Assembly: GCF_002860345.1 (NCBI RefSeq)
Contig: NZ_NMYC01000001.1
Location: forward strand, 620,001 to 684,000
Direction of reading: 5' to 3'
From: Bifidobacterium anseris
Lineage (GTDB): Bacteria; Actinomycetota; Actinomycetes; Actinomycetales; Bifidobacteriaceae
Length of the DNA: 64,000 nt
Shown: positions 19,366 to 28,337 of the stretch, one piece after another
Position numbering within the stretch: the stretch's first letter is position 1
Layout of the letters: each line of letters begins with the position of its first letter
Notes under the pieces: generated by a model
Databases searched by the model: none
What the model was told of the DNA's origin: nothing
The model's input: only the letters and a program-made list of their open reading frames with translations
Position numbers and translations under genes: made by a program

Positions 19366-20366
19366 CGCACCGTCACCTGCCCGCGGATCTTCTCGAGTGT
19401 CTTCGGGCCGATGCCGTCGATGTTGAGCAGTTCGTCGACCGCACCGAGCCGTCCCACGCTCATGCGATAGGCGATGATGTTCGCCGCCGTCACCGGACCG
19501 ATGCCCTTGACCGTTTCGAGCTGCTCCTGCGTCGCCGTATTGAGATCGACGAGCTGCGGCGTCGGCTCGGGCGTCGCCTGCTGCTGCGTCGGCGACTGCG
19601 TTTGCTCAGGTGACGGCGTCTGCTGCGGCGACTGCGTCTGTTGAGATGACTGTGATGATTCAGACGGTTGTGTTGATTCAGACGACTGCGCCTGTTCGGA
19701 CGTCTGCGTGCTCGGCGTGCTCGTGCAGGACGGGGCGTCGGATCGCGTCGCGGCGCGTGGCGACGTCACGACGGGCGTAGGTTCGCCCGATGTGGATGCT
19801 AGATTAATCGACTGACGTACGAGCAGCGTGAGGCTCGTCGCAAGCATCACGACGAGGATCGCCATGACGACGAGCGCATGCACCGGCTCGATGCTCAGCC
19901 GCGGGCGTGTGCGCGACGGCGACGCACGCTCCTCATCGTCGGCGCGCACGCCGGCGAGTCCGGACAGCAGCTCCCGCGCGCCGTCATTCCCGATGCCAGC
20001 ATCTCGCACGCCACCTCCTCTTGCGCCAACGTCCCTCGCACCGCCGTTCTGTACACCACTGTCCTGCATACCGTTGTCGATCGCACCGCCATTTCTTGCA
20101 CAGCGGTGCATGGCGTAGTCGTCCGCGGCGGGGTCGTCCGGCAGGTAGTCGTCCGGTATGTAAGCGTCCGGTACGCAGTCATCCGGTACGTAGTCGTCCG
20201 CCGCGTCGATGACCGTGTCCGCACGGCTGGATGGGACGGCGGGGCGCGGCGGCAACGGCACATCAAGTCCTGCCGCGGGCCTCATGCGCATCGTGCGCCC
20301 CGTGCGCATCGCGCCGCCTCCTCGCGTCGGGATGGCCGGCCGGACTTCATCATCGTCGTGGATCAT
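19362..20366 (-). CDS. comEA: ComEA-like helix-hairpin-helix DNA-binding membrane protein
   Basis: ComEA binds incoming DNA at the cell surface and hands it to ComEC. The C-terminal 60 residues carry two helix-hairpin-helix motifs (VDLNTATQEQLETVKGIGPV, AVDELLNIDGIGPKTLEKI). One membrane helix spans about 163-183. A Ser/Gln/Thr/Pro-rich linker (about 235-270) joins it to the DNA-binding part. The cytoplasmic N-terminal 160 residues are low-complexity, with a PDDY/PDD repeat at about 58-80 and Gly/Asn/Arg/Asp repeats at about 92-131, far longer than usual ComEA. The start at 20366 (MIHDDDEVRP) is my choice; the longer frame to 20453 is possible. Confidence 0.85.
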   Translation of the reverse strand: MIHDDDEVRPAIPTRGGGAMRTGRTMRMRPAAGLDVPLPPRPAVPSSRADTVIDAADDYVPDDCVPDAYIPDDYLPDDPAADDYAMHRCARNGGAIDNGMQDSGVQNGGARDVGARGGGVRDAGIGNDGARELLSGLAGVRADDEERASPSRTRPRLSIEPVHALVVMAILVVMLATSLTLLVRQSINLASTSGEPTPVVTSPRAATRSDAPSCTSTPSTQTSEQAQSSESTQPSESSQSSQQTQSPQQTPSPEQTQSPTQQQATPEPTPQLVDLNTATQEQLETVKGIGPVTAANIIAYRMSVGRLGAVDELLNIDGIGPKTLEKIRGQVTVR

Positions 20367-20479
20367 GGACCCCACTATCGCGTCACGGGCACGGACGTGT
20401 CCACATGGACGGAAGCATGTGTACGGACGCTCCCCTTGTCCACATTCCACCAAGAGCCAAGAACGGCGTCATCGCAACG

Positions 20480-20514
20480 AAAAAGGAGGGCGCCCCGTGT
20501 GGGGACGCCCTCCT
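20480..20514 (-). terminator. Terminator after leuS
   Basis: On the minus strand GGAGGGCGTCCCC, a four-base loop and GGGGCGCCCTCC followed by TTTTTCG form a strong hairpin with one G-T mismatch, just after the leuS stop. Confidence 0.9.
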
Positions 20515-20529
20515 TGCGGCGTGTCGCGA

Positions 20530-23502
20530 TCAGTTGCCGGGAACGACCGACACGATCTTCGGCGCCTTGACGATGACCTTGCGCGGAGGCACACCGCCGA
20601 GACGGTCGGCGACCGCCTCGAGCGCCATCTTCTCGAGTTCGTCGGGGTCGATGTCCGGGCTCACCTCGAGCTTGGCGCGTACCTTGCCCTTGATCTGCAC
20701 GACGGCCGTGACCATGTCCTGTCCCACGTAGCGTTCGTCCGCCTGCGGCCATGGATGGTGCGCGAGCGAATGGTCGTGGCCGAGCCTGCTCCACAGCTCC
20801 TCGGCGATGTGCGGGGCGATCGGCGAGACCATGAGGATGAGCGGCTCGATCGCCGCGCGCGGCACACGCTCGAGGCCGGTCAGGTGGTTGTTGAGCACGA
20901 TGAGCTTCGCGATGGCCGTGTTCGGACGCATCGCCTCCATCTCGACCGTCACGTCGGCAATCGTGTTGTTGAGCAGCTTGAGCGTCTTGTCATCCGGCGT
21001 CTCGTCGACGACGGTCGTCTCGCCGGTCGTCTCGTCGACGACGTTGCGCCACAGGCGCTGCAGGAAGCGCATACCGCCGACGACGTTGCGCGTGTTCCAC
21101 GGACGGGACTCGTCGAGTGGGCCCATGCTCATCTCGTACAGGCGGAAGGTGTCCGCGCCGTAGTTGTCGTACATGTCGTCCGGCGTCACGATGTTCTTGA
21201 GGCTCTTGCCCATCTTGCCGAACTCGCGGTTGACGTGCTGGCCGTGCCACGTGAAGGTCGGCTCGCCGGACGCGTCCGCTGGGCCCTCCTCGACCTCGTC
21301 GGCCGGGACGTATTCGCCGCGGTCGTCGGTGTAGGCCCAGGCCTGGATCATGCCCTGGTTGAACAGCTTGTGGAACGGCTCGCTGGAGTCCACATAGCCC
21401 AGATCGAAGAGGATCTTGTGCCAGAAGCGCGAATAGAGCAGATGGAGCACGGCATGCTCGACGCCGCCGATGTACAGGTCGACGCCGCCGGACGTGCCGG
21501 CCGTCGGATTGTGATCCGGGCCCATCCAGTAGTCGTATTCGTCGCGTTCGACCATGTGCTCAGTGTCGTGCGGGTCGAGGTAGCGCATGTAGTACCAGCA
21601 CGAGCCGGCCCAGTTCGGCATCGTGTTCGTCTCGCGGTGGTAGCGCTTGGGGCCGTCGCCCAGATCGAGCGTGACGTCCACCCACTCCGCGTTGCGGCTC
21701 AACGGCGCCTCCGGGTTGGACTGCGCGTCCTCCGGGTCGAAGGTCTTCGGGCTGTAGTCGGGCACCTCGGGCAGATCGATCGGCAGCATCGAATCGGGCA
21801 CGAGATGGGGCACGCCCTCGTCGTCGTAGACGATCGGGAACGGCTCGCCCCAGTAGCGCTGACGGCTGAAGAGCCAGTCGCGCAGACGGTAGCTGACGGC
21901 GCCCTTGCCGACCTGCGCCTGCTCGAGCCACGCCGTGACGGCGGCGATCGCGTCGTCGACGCGCATGCCGTTGATGTCGAGCGCGTCGCCGCGCGCCCAC
22001 GTGGCGTCGACCGACGAGTTGACGACGACGCCATCATGGGAGACGAACGGTGCCTTGCCTTCGTAGTTTGCGAGCGAGTCGCCGCTGTTGGGTAGCGGTT
22101 CGACGGTGTAGATGACCGGCAGGCCGTACTTGGTCGCGAAGTCGTAGTCGCGCTGGTCGCCGCCCGGCACGGCCATGATCGCGCCGGTGCCGTAGTCCAT
22201 CAGCACATAGTCGGCCGTGAACACCGGCAGTTCGGCGCCGGTGATCGGGTTGATCGCGTACAGGCCGGTGAACAGGCCGGTTTTCTCCCCCGCGTCGTTG
22301 ACGCGGTCGGCCGCGGTCTTCGCCTCGGCCACCATGCGGTAGGCGGCCATCGCCTCGAGCGGCGTCGCATAGCCGCCGGTCCACTGCTCGGGCACGCCGT
22401 CGGGCCACTGCTCGGGCACGTGCCCCAGCAGCGGATGCTCGGGCGAGACGACGCAGAAGGTCGCGCCGAACAATGTGTCCGGACGCGTCGTGTAAATCTC
22501 CATGTCCTCGAGCGTCTCGCCGGTGCGCACCTTGAAGTGCACGGACGCGCCGTGCGACTCGCCGATCCAGTTGCGCTGCATGAGCTTGACCTTCTCGGGC
22601 CAGTCGATCGTGTCGAGATCCTCGATGAGGCGGTGACCGTAGGCGGTGATGCGCATCGACCATTGGCGCAGCTCGCGCTGGAACACCGGGTAGTTGCCGC
22701 GCTCGGAGCGTCCCTCGGCGGTCACCTCCTCGTTCGCCAGCACGGTGCCCAGACCCGGACACCAGTTGACCGGCGACTTCGAGATGTAGGCGAGACGGTA
22801 GCCGTTGAGCACGTCGGCCTGCTCGGCCTCGCTCAGCTCGTCCCATGCACGGCCCTCATGGCCGTCGATCGCGCGCTCGCCGGAGCGGAACTGCTCGACG
22901 AGTTCGCCGATCGGGCGCGCGCAGCCCATCGAACCGCTCGGGTTGCGCTTGTCCGGGTCGTACCATGCGTCGAAGATGCGCGAGAAGATCCACTGCGTCC
23001 AGCGCACATAGCCGGGTTCGATCGTCGCGAAGGAGCGGCGGTCATCGAAGCTCAGGCCCATGCGGTGCAGCTGACGGCGCATGTTCGCGATGTTCTGCTC
23101 GGTCGTCACGCGCGGATGCTGACCGGTCTTCACGGCGAACTGCTCGGCCGGCAGGCCGAAAGCGTCGTAGCCCATCGCATGCAGCACGTTCTCGCCCTTC
23201 ATACGATGGTAGCGGCTCACCACGTCGGAGGCGAGGTAGCCGAGCGGATGGCCCACATGCAGGCCCTTGCCGGACGGGTAGGGGAACATGTCCATCGCGA
23301 AGAACGGCCGGCGGCCGTCCGCGTGGCGTCCTTCGCCGTCGGTCAGCTCGCCTTCGACGTTCGCCGCCCAGAACGTGCCATGCTCGTCCCAGATCTTCTG
23401 CCATTTGCCTTCGATGGTCTGCGCCATCGCGGCGTTGTACCGGAATGCGGACTGATCCGCATCATGCGCCTGCGCCTGCGCGCTCGGTTCGATCTCACTC
23501 AT
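20530..23502 (-). CDS. leuS: Leucyl-tRNA synthetase
   Basis: LeuRS charges tRNA-Leu. The 990-residue product has the class I signatures: [17 protein letters not shown] (HIGH equivalent at 82-85) and KMGKS at 763-767, a common variant of KMSKS. Between them lie the editing domain ([42 protein letters not shown]) and the zinc-type region with [11 protein letters not shown]. The C-terminus ends in the usual small domain ([15 protein letters not shown]). An N-terminal extension of about 25 residues precedes the conserved start. It is monocistronic with a strong terminator. Confidence 0.97.
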   Translation of the reverse strand: MSEIEPSAQAQAHDADQSAFRYNAAMAQTIEGKWQKIWDEHGTFWAANVEGELTDGEGRHADGRRPFFAMDMFPYPSGKGLHVGHPLGYLASDVVSRYHRMKGENVLHAMGYDAFGLPAEQFAVKTGQHPRVTTEQNIANMRRQLHRMGLSFDDRRSFATIEPGYVRWTQWIFSRIFDAWYDPDKRNPSGSMGCARPIGELVEQFRSGERAIDGHEGRAWDELSEAEQADVLNGYRLAYISKSPVNWCPGLGTVLANEEVTAEGRSERGNYPVFQRELRQWSMRITAYGHRLIEDLDTIDWPEKVKLMQRNWIGESHGASVHFKVRTGETLEDMEIYTTRPDTLFGATFCVVSPEHPLLGHVPEQWPDGVPEQWTGGYATPLEAMAAYRMVAEAKTAADRVNDAGEKTGLFTGLYAINPITGAELPVFTADYVLMDYGTGAIMAVPGGDQRDYDFATKYGLPVIYTVEPLPNSGDSLANYEGKAPFVSHDGVVVNSSVDATWARGDALDINGMRVDDAIAAVTAWLEQAQVGKGAVSYRLRDWLFSRQRYWGEPFPIVYDDEGVPHLVPDSMLPIDLPEVPDYSPKTFDPEDAQSNPEAPLSRNAEWVDVTLDLGDGPKRYHRETNTMPNWAGSCWYYMRYLDPHDTEHMVERDEYDYWMGPDHNPTAGTSGGVDLYIGGVEHAVLHLLYSRFWHKILFDLGYVDSSEPFHKLFNQGMIQAWAYTDDRGEYVPADEVEEGPADASGEPTFTWHGQHVNREFGKMGKSLKNIVTPDDMYDNYGADTFRLYEMSMGPLDESRPWNTRNVVGGMRFLQRLWRNVVDETTGETTVVDETPDDKTLKLLNNTIADVTVEMEAMRPNTAIAKLIVLNNHLTGLERVPRAAIEPLILMVSPIAPHIAEELWSRLGHDHSLAHHPWPQADERYVGQDMVTAVVQIKGKVRAKLEVSPDIDPDELEKMALEAVADRLGGVPPRKVIVKAPKIVSVVPGN

Positions 23503-23568
23503 AGGGCACGATTATCGTTTTTCAGCTGGACAGTGCCCCGCCGGCCGTCCGCAGTACGAACGCGCGGT

Positions 23569-24462
23569 TCAGCTCTCGTCGCGCGAGGCGACGATCGTGG
23601 GCGGATTGAGCGCGAAGTCGGTGCCGATGCCGAGCGCGCGCTCCGCGTCGTCGGTGATCCTGTCCCATGTGCCGTCGTCGATCATGTCCTGCAGCACCAT
23701 GTTAATCTGTGCGACGAACTCGTCGCGGTCACCGCCGGTCGCGACGGCGTAGCCGCGGCGGCCAAAGGGCGCGTCGACGAGGTCCGCGTAGGCGGCGCCC
23801 GCCTCGGAGCGCAGCCCGGCAAGCACCGGCCTGGAGCCGGCCACGGCGTCGCTTTCGCCGGCGAGCAGCGCGGAGACGCACTTGTTGAAATCGGATTCCT
23901 CGCGCCAGCGCACGCCGTCGACGCGGCGTTCCAGCTGTCCGCGCACGTCGTCATCCTCGACGACGCACACAGTGCGGCCGCGCATGTCGTCGGCGCCGCG
24001 GATCGTCTTCCTCTCGTCGGCGCGCACGAGCAGCCCGTCGTCGGCGATCAGGTACGGTCCCGAATAGCGCACGTCGCCGCCGCGCGAGGCGAGCTCCTTC
24101 GTGAACGCGCGCGCGTCCTTGCCGCCCTCGTAGGCATACGACGTCATCGCGAAGTCGATCGTGCCGTCAGCGAGCATCGCGTCGCGCCGCGCCATCGTCA
24201 TCGGATGGAAGACGATCTGGCGGTTGCTGTAGCCGATCTTCTCGGCGACGTATTTGGCCACGTCGACGCTCAGGCCGCTGTAGCCCTCCTCGTGGTACCA
24301 GCTGACGCCGGGCTCGTCGACGGCGACGCCGATGTTGATCATCGGCCCATCGGCCTGCCCGGGCACGGACACCTGCACCGACGTGCCGCATGCGGCAAGC
24401 GGCGATACGGCCGCCACGGCGCACAACATCGCGATGATCCTCGTTCCTCCACGGCTACGCAT
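23569..24462 (-). CDS. Extracellular solute-binding lipoprotein, family 3 (amino-acid type)
   Basis: The first 25 residues are a lipoprotein signal with lipobox SPLAAC and Cys25 as the lipidated residue. The mature part follows the family 3 amino-acid-binding fold: MINIGVAVDEPGVSWYHEEGYSGLSVDVAKYVAEKIG, then VFHPMTMARRDAMLADGTIDFAMTSY and KCVSALLAGESDAVAGSRPVLAG. Such proteins deliver polar amino acids to ABC transporters, but no permease or ATPase gene is adjacent, so it is either an orphan binding protein or serves a transporter elsewhere. It starts 6 bp after the corA stop and may be cotranscribed with it. Confidence 0.85.
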   Translation of the reverse strand: MRSRGGTRIIAMLCAVAAVSPLAACGTSVQVSVPGQADGPMINIGVAVDEPGVSWYHEEGYSGLSVDVAKYVAEKIGYSNRQIVFHPMTMARRDAMLADGTIDFAMTSYAYEGGKDARAFTKELASRGGDVRYSGPYLIADDGLLVRADERKTIRGADDMRGRTVCVVEDDDVRGQLERRVDGVRWREESDFNKCVSALLAGESDAVAGSRPVLAGLRSEAGAAYADLVDAPFGRRGYAVATGGDRDEFVAQINMVLQDMIDDGTWDRITDDAERALGIGTDFALNPPTIVASRDES

Positions 24463-24468
24463 GCGACC

Positions 24469-25419
24469 TCATTTGAACAGACGGGAACGGGTGAGGAACC
24501 ACATCACGAGCAGGGCGAGCAGCATCGCGAGGACGATGATGATCAGGAATCCCCAGCGCGAGCCGGTGAAGGGCATGCCGAGCATGCCGTTCTGGAAGTT
24601 CATGCCGTACATCGAGAAGATGAGCGTCGGGATCGACAGCGTGATCGAGATGATCGTGAAGATGCGCATCACGTTGCTCAGGTTGTTGGAGACGACCGAC
24701 GAGAACGCGTCGGTCATGTTCGCGAGGACGCCGCTGTAGATGTTCGCCATCTCGATCGCCTGCTTGTTCTCGGTGATGACGTCGTCGAGCAGGTCCTCGT
24801 CCTCCGGGTACTGCTTGATGCGCGAAAGCGTCGTGAGCTTCTCCATGACGATCTCGTTTGATTTGAGCGACGTGTTGAAATAGACGAGCGTCTTGCTCAG
24901 CTCGAGCAGCATCAGGATCTCGCGGTTCTGCATCGAATGGCGCAGACGCAGCTCGAGCTTGTCGGTCTCGCCGTCGATGATGCGCAGATAGCGCAGGTAC
25001 ATCGTCGCGTTGCGGTAGAGGATCTGCAGGATGAAGCGCGAGCGCATGAAGGTGTTGAATCCGCGGATCGTGCCCTCCATGAATGGGTGGAGCACCGGCG
25101 TGTCCTGCATGCACACGGTGACGATGAGCGTGCGCGTGACGATGATCGACAACGGGATCGTCTCGTACCAGTTGCGTCCGGAGCGCTCCCCGACCGTCGG
25201 GATGTCGACGATGATCATCGTGTAGTCGTCCTCGACGTCGACGCGCGAGCGTTCCTCGTCGTCGAGCGGCGCGCGCAGGTCGGCGAGGTCGATGCCGGTC
25301 TCCTGGGCGACGGTGGTGAGTTCGACGTCGGTGGGGTCGCACAGCGCGAGCCATGAGCCGTTCTCCGGCTTGTCTATCTGTTCGACCTGTCCGTGAACGG
25401 TGCTGAACATGCGCAGCAT
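24469..25419 (-). CDS. corA: CorA-family magnesium/cobalt transporter
   Basis: A 316-residue protein with a large cytoplasmic N-terminal domain and two C-terminal membrane helices. The signature YGMN follows the first helix (TIISITLSIPTLIFSMYGMNFQN) and the second is WGFLIIIVLAMLLALLVMWFL. CorA forms a pentameric channel that takes up magnesium, or cobalt or nickel. The gene has a 250-bp upstream region with short direct repeats and is followed closely by the binding-protein gene. Confidence 0.93.
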   Translation of the reverse strand: MLRMFSTVHGQVEQIDKPENGSWLALCDPTDVELTTVAQETGIDLADLRAPLDDEERSRVDVEDDYTMIIVDIPTVGERSGRNWYETIPLSIIVTRTLIVTVCMQDTPVLHPFMEGTIRGFNTFMRSRFILQILYRNATMYLRYLRIIDGETDKLELRLRHSMQNREILMLLELSKTLVYFNTSLKSNEIVMEKLTTLSRIKQYPEDEDLLDDVITENKQAIEMANIYSGVLANMTDAFSSVVSNNLSNVMRIFTIISITLSIPTLIFSMYGMNFQNGMLGMPFTGSRWGFLIIIVLAMLLALLVMWFLTRSRLFK

Positions 25420-25472
25420 GAGATCACCCGCCTCTCATTTCCATTCGCCGGGCCGCGCGGGGACGCGGCCAG

Positions 25473-25590
25473 TGTTGCGTAGACGTCGACGGTGCAGTGG
25501 ACGCCGACAGTGTGTGAACGTCGGCAGTGCACACGCCGACGGTGCAGCCATCGACAGTACGACCATCGACATGCAAGCATGAACAGCTTA
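25473..25590. repeat. Short degenerate repeats upstream of corA
   Basis: Between corA and the phosphatase gene, five copies of a GnCGnCAGTGCA-like motif recur about every 18-20 bases (gtcgacggtgca, gccgacagtgtg, gtcggcagtgca, gccgacggtgca, atcgacagtacg). The family differs from the TTACGGGCAGC repeats. It lies in the presumed corA leader or promoter. Confidence 0.5.
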
Positions 25591-25606
25591 GCCGCACCTA
25601 TGAGAC

Positions 25607-25635
25607 ACGCCGTCCGGGGCGGCCCCGGGCGGCGT
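25607..25635 (-). terminator. Terminator after the histidine phosphatase gene
   Basis: A 13-bp near-perfect stem (25607-25619 and 25623-25635, one G-T pair) with a three-base loop lies just downstream of the stop at 25673. The T-tract is weak (TGTCTCAT). Confidence 0.65.
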
Positions 25636-25672
25636 GGCGTGGATTGGTTTGTTGATCGGTGAGGGGATGCGT

Positions 25673-26500
25673 TCAGCCGGCGATTGGCTTCCACATCGGC
25701 ATGTCGGGGCTGCGCAGCTCCTGGGGGCCGTTCTCCCAGTCGACGAATTCGGCGATCTGCGGTCCCCTGTTGAACTCGACCAGCAGCCAGCGGTCGCCGT
25801 CAGCGCCGCGTTCGAGGGCCATGCGCGACCAGAAGGCGTTGCGCATGCCGTCGAGGCCGTTGGCCTCGTCAACATCCATGCCCAGCAGCGTCGCGATCGT
25901 CGCGACGATCCACGAGCCGTGGGAGACGACCATCAGCGTTTCCTCGCCCGGCTCATCCCGCGCCTCGCGCACATAGGAGCGGATCGCCTCGGCGCCGCGC
26001 TCGCCGACCTCGCGTCGGCTTTCGACGCCGTGGGCGAGTTCGCCGCCCTCGTGGCGCTTCCATGAACGGAAGTCCTCGGGCCAGCGCTCGAGGATCTCGG
26101 CGCGCGTCATGCCCTCCCATTCGCCGAAGGCGCGTTCGCGCAGCCGCGGATCGAGCCGCACGTCGAGGCCGAGGATGTCGGCGAAGGCGTGCGCCGTCTG
26201 CTGGGCGCGGAACAGGTCGGAGCTGACGACGCGCATCGTGCGTGCCGCGGCGGGCGCCTTGCGGTACTCCTCGATATCGGCGGCACGCACGGCGCTCACG
26301 GGCGGCGTCGGCAGCAGGTCGGGATGGGCGGCGATGTTGCTCACCTTCGCCCAGTAGTAGCGCTGCGCGAGCGCGAGGCCGCTGTGGTCCACCTGCCATT
26401 GTCCGATGATGTCGAGGGGGACGTCGATCTGTCCCTGCAGGCGCCGTTCGAGATTCATCGAGGTGCGCCCGTGGCGCAGCATGACGATGTCGGTAATCAT
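25673..26500 (-). CDS. Histidine phosphatase family protein (phosphoglycerate-mutase-like), paralog 1
   Basis: The catalytic motif LRHGRTSMN at about 8-16 supplies the phosphorylated histidine. DLFRAQQTAHAFADILG, LRERAFGEWEGMTRAEI and VVSHGSWI complete the family pattern with the second histidine. The 275-residue protein is closest to cofactor-dependent phosphoglycerate mutase-like phosphatases; its substrate is unknown. A second member with the same architecture and similar C-terminus (LVEFNRGPQIAEFVDWENGP here, LVDYNHGPALADTELWENPT there) lies at 28338-29054. The start at 26500 is the Met directly before the catalytic strand. Confidence 0.85.
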   Translation of the reverse strand: MITDIVMLRHGRTSMNLERRLQGQIDVPLDIIGQWQVDHSGLALAQRYYWAKVSNIAAHPDLLPTPPVSAVRAADIEEYRKAPAAARTMRVVSSDLFRAQQTAHAFADILGLDVRLDPRLRERAFGEWEGMTRAEILERWPEDFRSWKRHEGGELAHGVESRREVGERGAEAIRSYVREARDEPGEETLMVVSHGSWIVATIATLLGMDVDEANGLDGMRNAFWSRMALERGADGDRWLLVEFNRGPQIAEFVDWENGPQELRSPDMPMWKPIAG

Positions 26501-26550
26501 CTTTCCTTCTGACTCCTTACTTCGGGGATGGCAGCGGTGCGGCGGGCGGC

Positions 26551-26955
26551 TCAGTCCTTCTCGATCGTCTTGCCGGCGTGCGCGCCGGCGGACAGGTCCT
26601 CGATCATGTTGATCGTCATGACCGGCACGCATGCCGGGACCTTCGTGCCGCGTTCCTCGGCGAGCTTGACCTGCTCGTCGTAGATCGCGTCGTCGGTGTG
26701 CAAAACGACCTCGCCGCGGAAGCGGTATCCCTTCTTCTGCTCGAAGTTGACGAACGCGATGACGAGCGGGCTGCCGTTCTCGAGGTTGCGGTAGGTCTGG
26801 CCGGCGGTGCGCTCGTGGTAGGCGAGGTGCTCGTCGTCGAGCACGAACATGCTCATCTTCGGGCCGAGGTCCGGGATGCCGTCGGGGCTGACGGTGGCGA
26901 CCCACGCGAGGTTGTCCTTGATGAAGTCCTTCATTGCTTCGGTAAGCTGTGCCAT
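26551..26955 (-). CDS. Pyridoxamine 5'-phosphate oxidase-fold (flavin-binding split barrel) protein
   Basis: The 134-residue protein has the split-barrel pattern: MKDFIKDNLAWVATVSPDGIPDLGPK at the N-terminus, SPLVIAFVNFEQKKGYRFRGEV in the middle, and KVPACVPVMTINMIEDL near the end. Such proteins bind FMN, F420 or heme-related cofactors and act as small reductases; the real substrate is unknown. The start at 26955 has GGAGCC upstream. It lies 50 bp before the phosphatase gene on the same strand, so the two may be cotranscribed. Confidence 0.8.
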   Translation of the reverse strand: MAQLTEAMKDFIKDNLAWVATVSPDGIPDLGPKMSMFVLDDEHLAYHERTAGQTYRNLENGSPLVIAFVNFEQKKGYRFRGEVVLHTDDAIYDEQVKLAEERGTKVPACVPVMTINMIEDLSAGAHAGKTIEKD

Positions 26956-27109
26956 AGGGGGCTCCTTTCTGTACGCTCCCCACACTACGCGGCCGCGGCC
27001 CGCCACACGCCCCGTTGCGCTGTGAAGTGAGCCGGAGGCATGTCGTCTTTCCCACATGTGACCTCGCTCACGTCGGCGTCCCACGCCTCAAAAACTTGCG
27101 CCGATAACG

Positions 27110-27131
27110 AAAAACCCGGCCTAAGCCGGGT
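27110..27131 (-). terminator. Terminator after the tRNA-Ala pair
   Basis: The minus strand reads ACCCGGCTTAGGCCGGGTTTTTCG: a 7-bp GC-rich stem, short loop and T5, 12 bases after the second tRNA-Ala. Confidence 0.88.
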
Positions 27132-27143
27132 GAAAATCTGTCG

Positions 27144-27216
27144 TGGAGCTAAGGGGATTCGAACCCCTGACCCTCTCCATGCCATGGAGATGCGCTACCA
27201 GCTGCGCCATAGCCCC
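27144..27216 (-). tRNA. tRNA-Ala(GGC), distal copy
   Basis: A complete cloverleaf on the minus strand: acceptor GGGGCTA/TAGCTCC, anticodon stem TCTCC/GGAGA with loop ATGGCAT (anticodon GGC), T-arm GGGGTTCGAATCCCC, discriminator A. CCA is not encoded. The sequence is identical to the copy at 27249-27321. Confidence 0.96.
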
Positions 27217-27248
27217 GAATTGGGGGAATCTGTTGCCAGATACCTTCG

Positions 27249-27321
27249 TGGAGCTAAGGGGATTCGAACCCCTGACCCTCTCCATGCCATGGAGATGCGC
27301 TACCAGCTGCGCCATAGCCCC
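27249..27321 (-). tRNA. tRNA-Ala(GGC), proximal copy
   Basis: Identical in sequence to the distal copy, separated from it by 32 bases, and the first gene after the shared promoter. The two form one transcript ending at the terminator at 27110-27131. Confidence 0.96.
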
Positions 27322-27346
27322 GTCGGCTTTTCAGCCAACTCGAGAT

Positions 27347-27375
27347 AGTCTACATCATGGATTCACGATATGCAA
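27347..27375 (-). promoter_or_regulatory. tRNA-Ala promoter
   Basis: TTGCAT (27375-27370) and TAGACT (27352-27347) on the minus strand, spaced by 17 bases. The -35 is part of TTTTGCATATCGTG, matching the tRNA-Asn promoters, and overlaps the T-tract of the preceding terminator. Confidence 0.7.
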
Positions 27376-27411
27376 AAGCCCGGCGTGTCGCGTTGTGCGG
27401 CATGCCGGGCT
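27374..27411 (-). terminator. Terminator after the membrane protein gene
   Basis: AGCCCGGCATG and CACGCCGGGCT on the minus strand pair around a loop, followed by TTTTGC. It sits just after the stop at 27428, and its T-tract doubles as the start of the tRNA-Ala -35 region. Confidence 0.75.
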
Positions 27412-27427
27412 CCGCTGTCGTCATGGG

Positions 27428-28249
27428 TCACTGGGCCTGATGTCCGGCGTCGTCCTTCTGCCGTCCGTCGTCCTGCTGGCCCGTGCCGTCCTGCCCCGAG
27501 TCGGTCGATGCGCCGGACTGCGATCCGTCGGCGGCGTCCGTCCCCTGGCTCGCCGACGGCGACGCGCTCGGCTCGACGATCTGCGAACCCGAGCCCGAGT
27601 CGTCCTTCGTGCCGGACTCGTCGTCCTGCCGGCTGTGCCCGTCCGTCGACTGCGTGGGGGAGGAACCCGGCGACGACGTCGCATCCGTCGACGGCGTGAT
27701 GACGGTCGCCGACGGCGACGGCGAGAGATCGCCGCCCTCCTCGCTCGTCATGCTCGGGCTGACGATGTCATGGACGACCGAATCGGTGCCCCTGCCGCCG
27801 GTGAGTGCGAGGATGACGCCGGCGGTCACCGCGACGGCGATCAGGCCGGAGACGACGGCGACGACGATCGCCACGCGCTTGTCGTGACGGGTGAGCTGCG
27901 GCCTGCCGTGCGACGCCACGGCGGACGCATCCGACGTGACGACGCGACCCTTGCGGCTGCCGCCCTTGCGCGACGAGCCGTGCTTGCGCGTGTCGTCGGC
28001 GGCGTCATCGGCGTCGCCCTCTCCCTTCTCGCCGAGCTGCTGCGCGGCGGCATCCTGCAGTTTCTTGCTCGACGCGTCGATGACGTTCTGATAGATCTGC
28101 GAAGCCGATGTCGACACGATCGAGGCGACGGCGACGCCGATCACCGAACCCGCGATGCCGATCTTCGACGACAGCAGGAACGACGTGACCGCCGCGAGCG
28201 CGCCCGCGAGCAGCTGGGAGAACGATAGTCCTTTGAGAAAATTCTTCAC
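27428..28249 (-). CDS. Membrane protein of unknown function with Ser/Asp-rich tail
   Basis: The 273-residue protein begins with a hydrophobic region (about 9-50) containing LLAGALAAVTSFLLSSKIGIAGSVIGVAVASIV, then a charged cytoplasmic-looking segment rich in Lys, Arg and Asp. One strong membrane helix follows (about 126-150, VAIVVAVVSGLIAVAVTAGVILAL). The last 115 residues are Ser/Asp/Thr/Pro/Gln-rich and probably disordered outside the membrane. I recognise no domain. It is 88 bp downstream of the second histidine phosphatase gene on the same strand. Confidence 0.8.
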   Translation of the reverse strand: MKNFLKGLSFSQLLAGALAAVTSFLLSSKIGIAGSVIGVAVASIVSTSASQIYQNVIDASSKKLQDAAAQQLGEKGEGDADDAADDTRKHGSSRKGGSRKGRVVTSDASAVASHGRPQLTRHDKRVAIVVAVVSGLIAVAVTAGVILALTGGRGTDSVVHDIVSPSMTSEEGGDLSPSPSATVITPSTDATSSPGSSPTQSTDGHSRQDDESGTKDDSGSGSQIVEPSASPSASQGTDAADGSQSGASTDSGQDGTGQQDDGRQKDDAGHQAQ

Positions 28250-28337
28250 GATCGATTCATCCGGTCATGGCGCGTCCGGCGCCCAGGACGGGCGTCGGAC
28301 GCGGCGGTGGGCAAAACTGCCATAAGCATAGACCAGT

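Noticed and set aside
20209-22095. Long plus-strand frame over leuS
   Set aside because: Antisense shadow of leuS; no start signals or domains.
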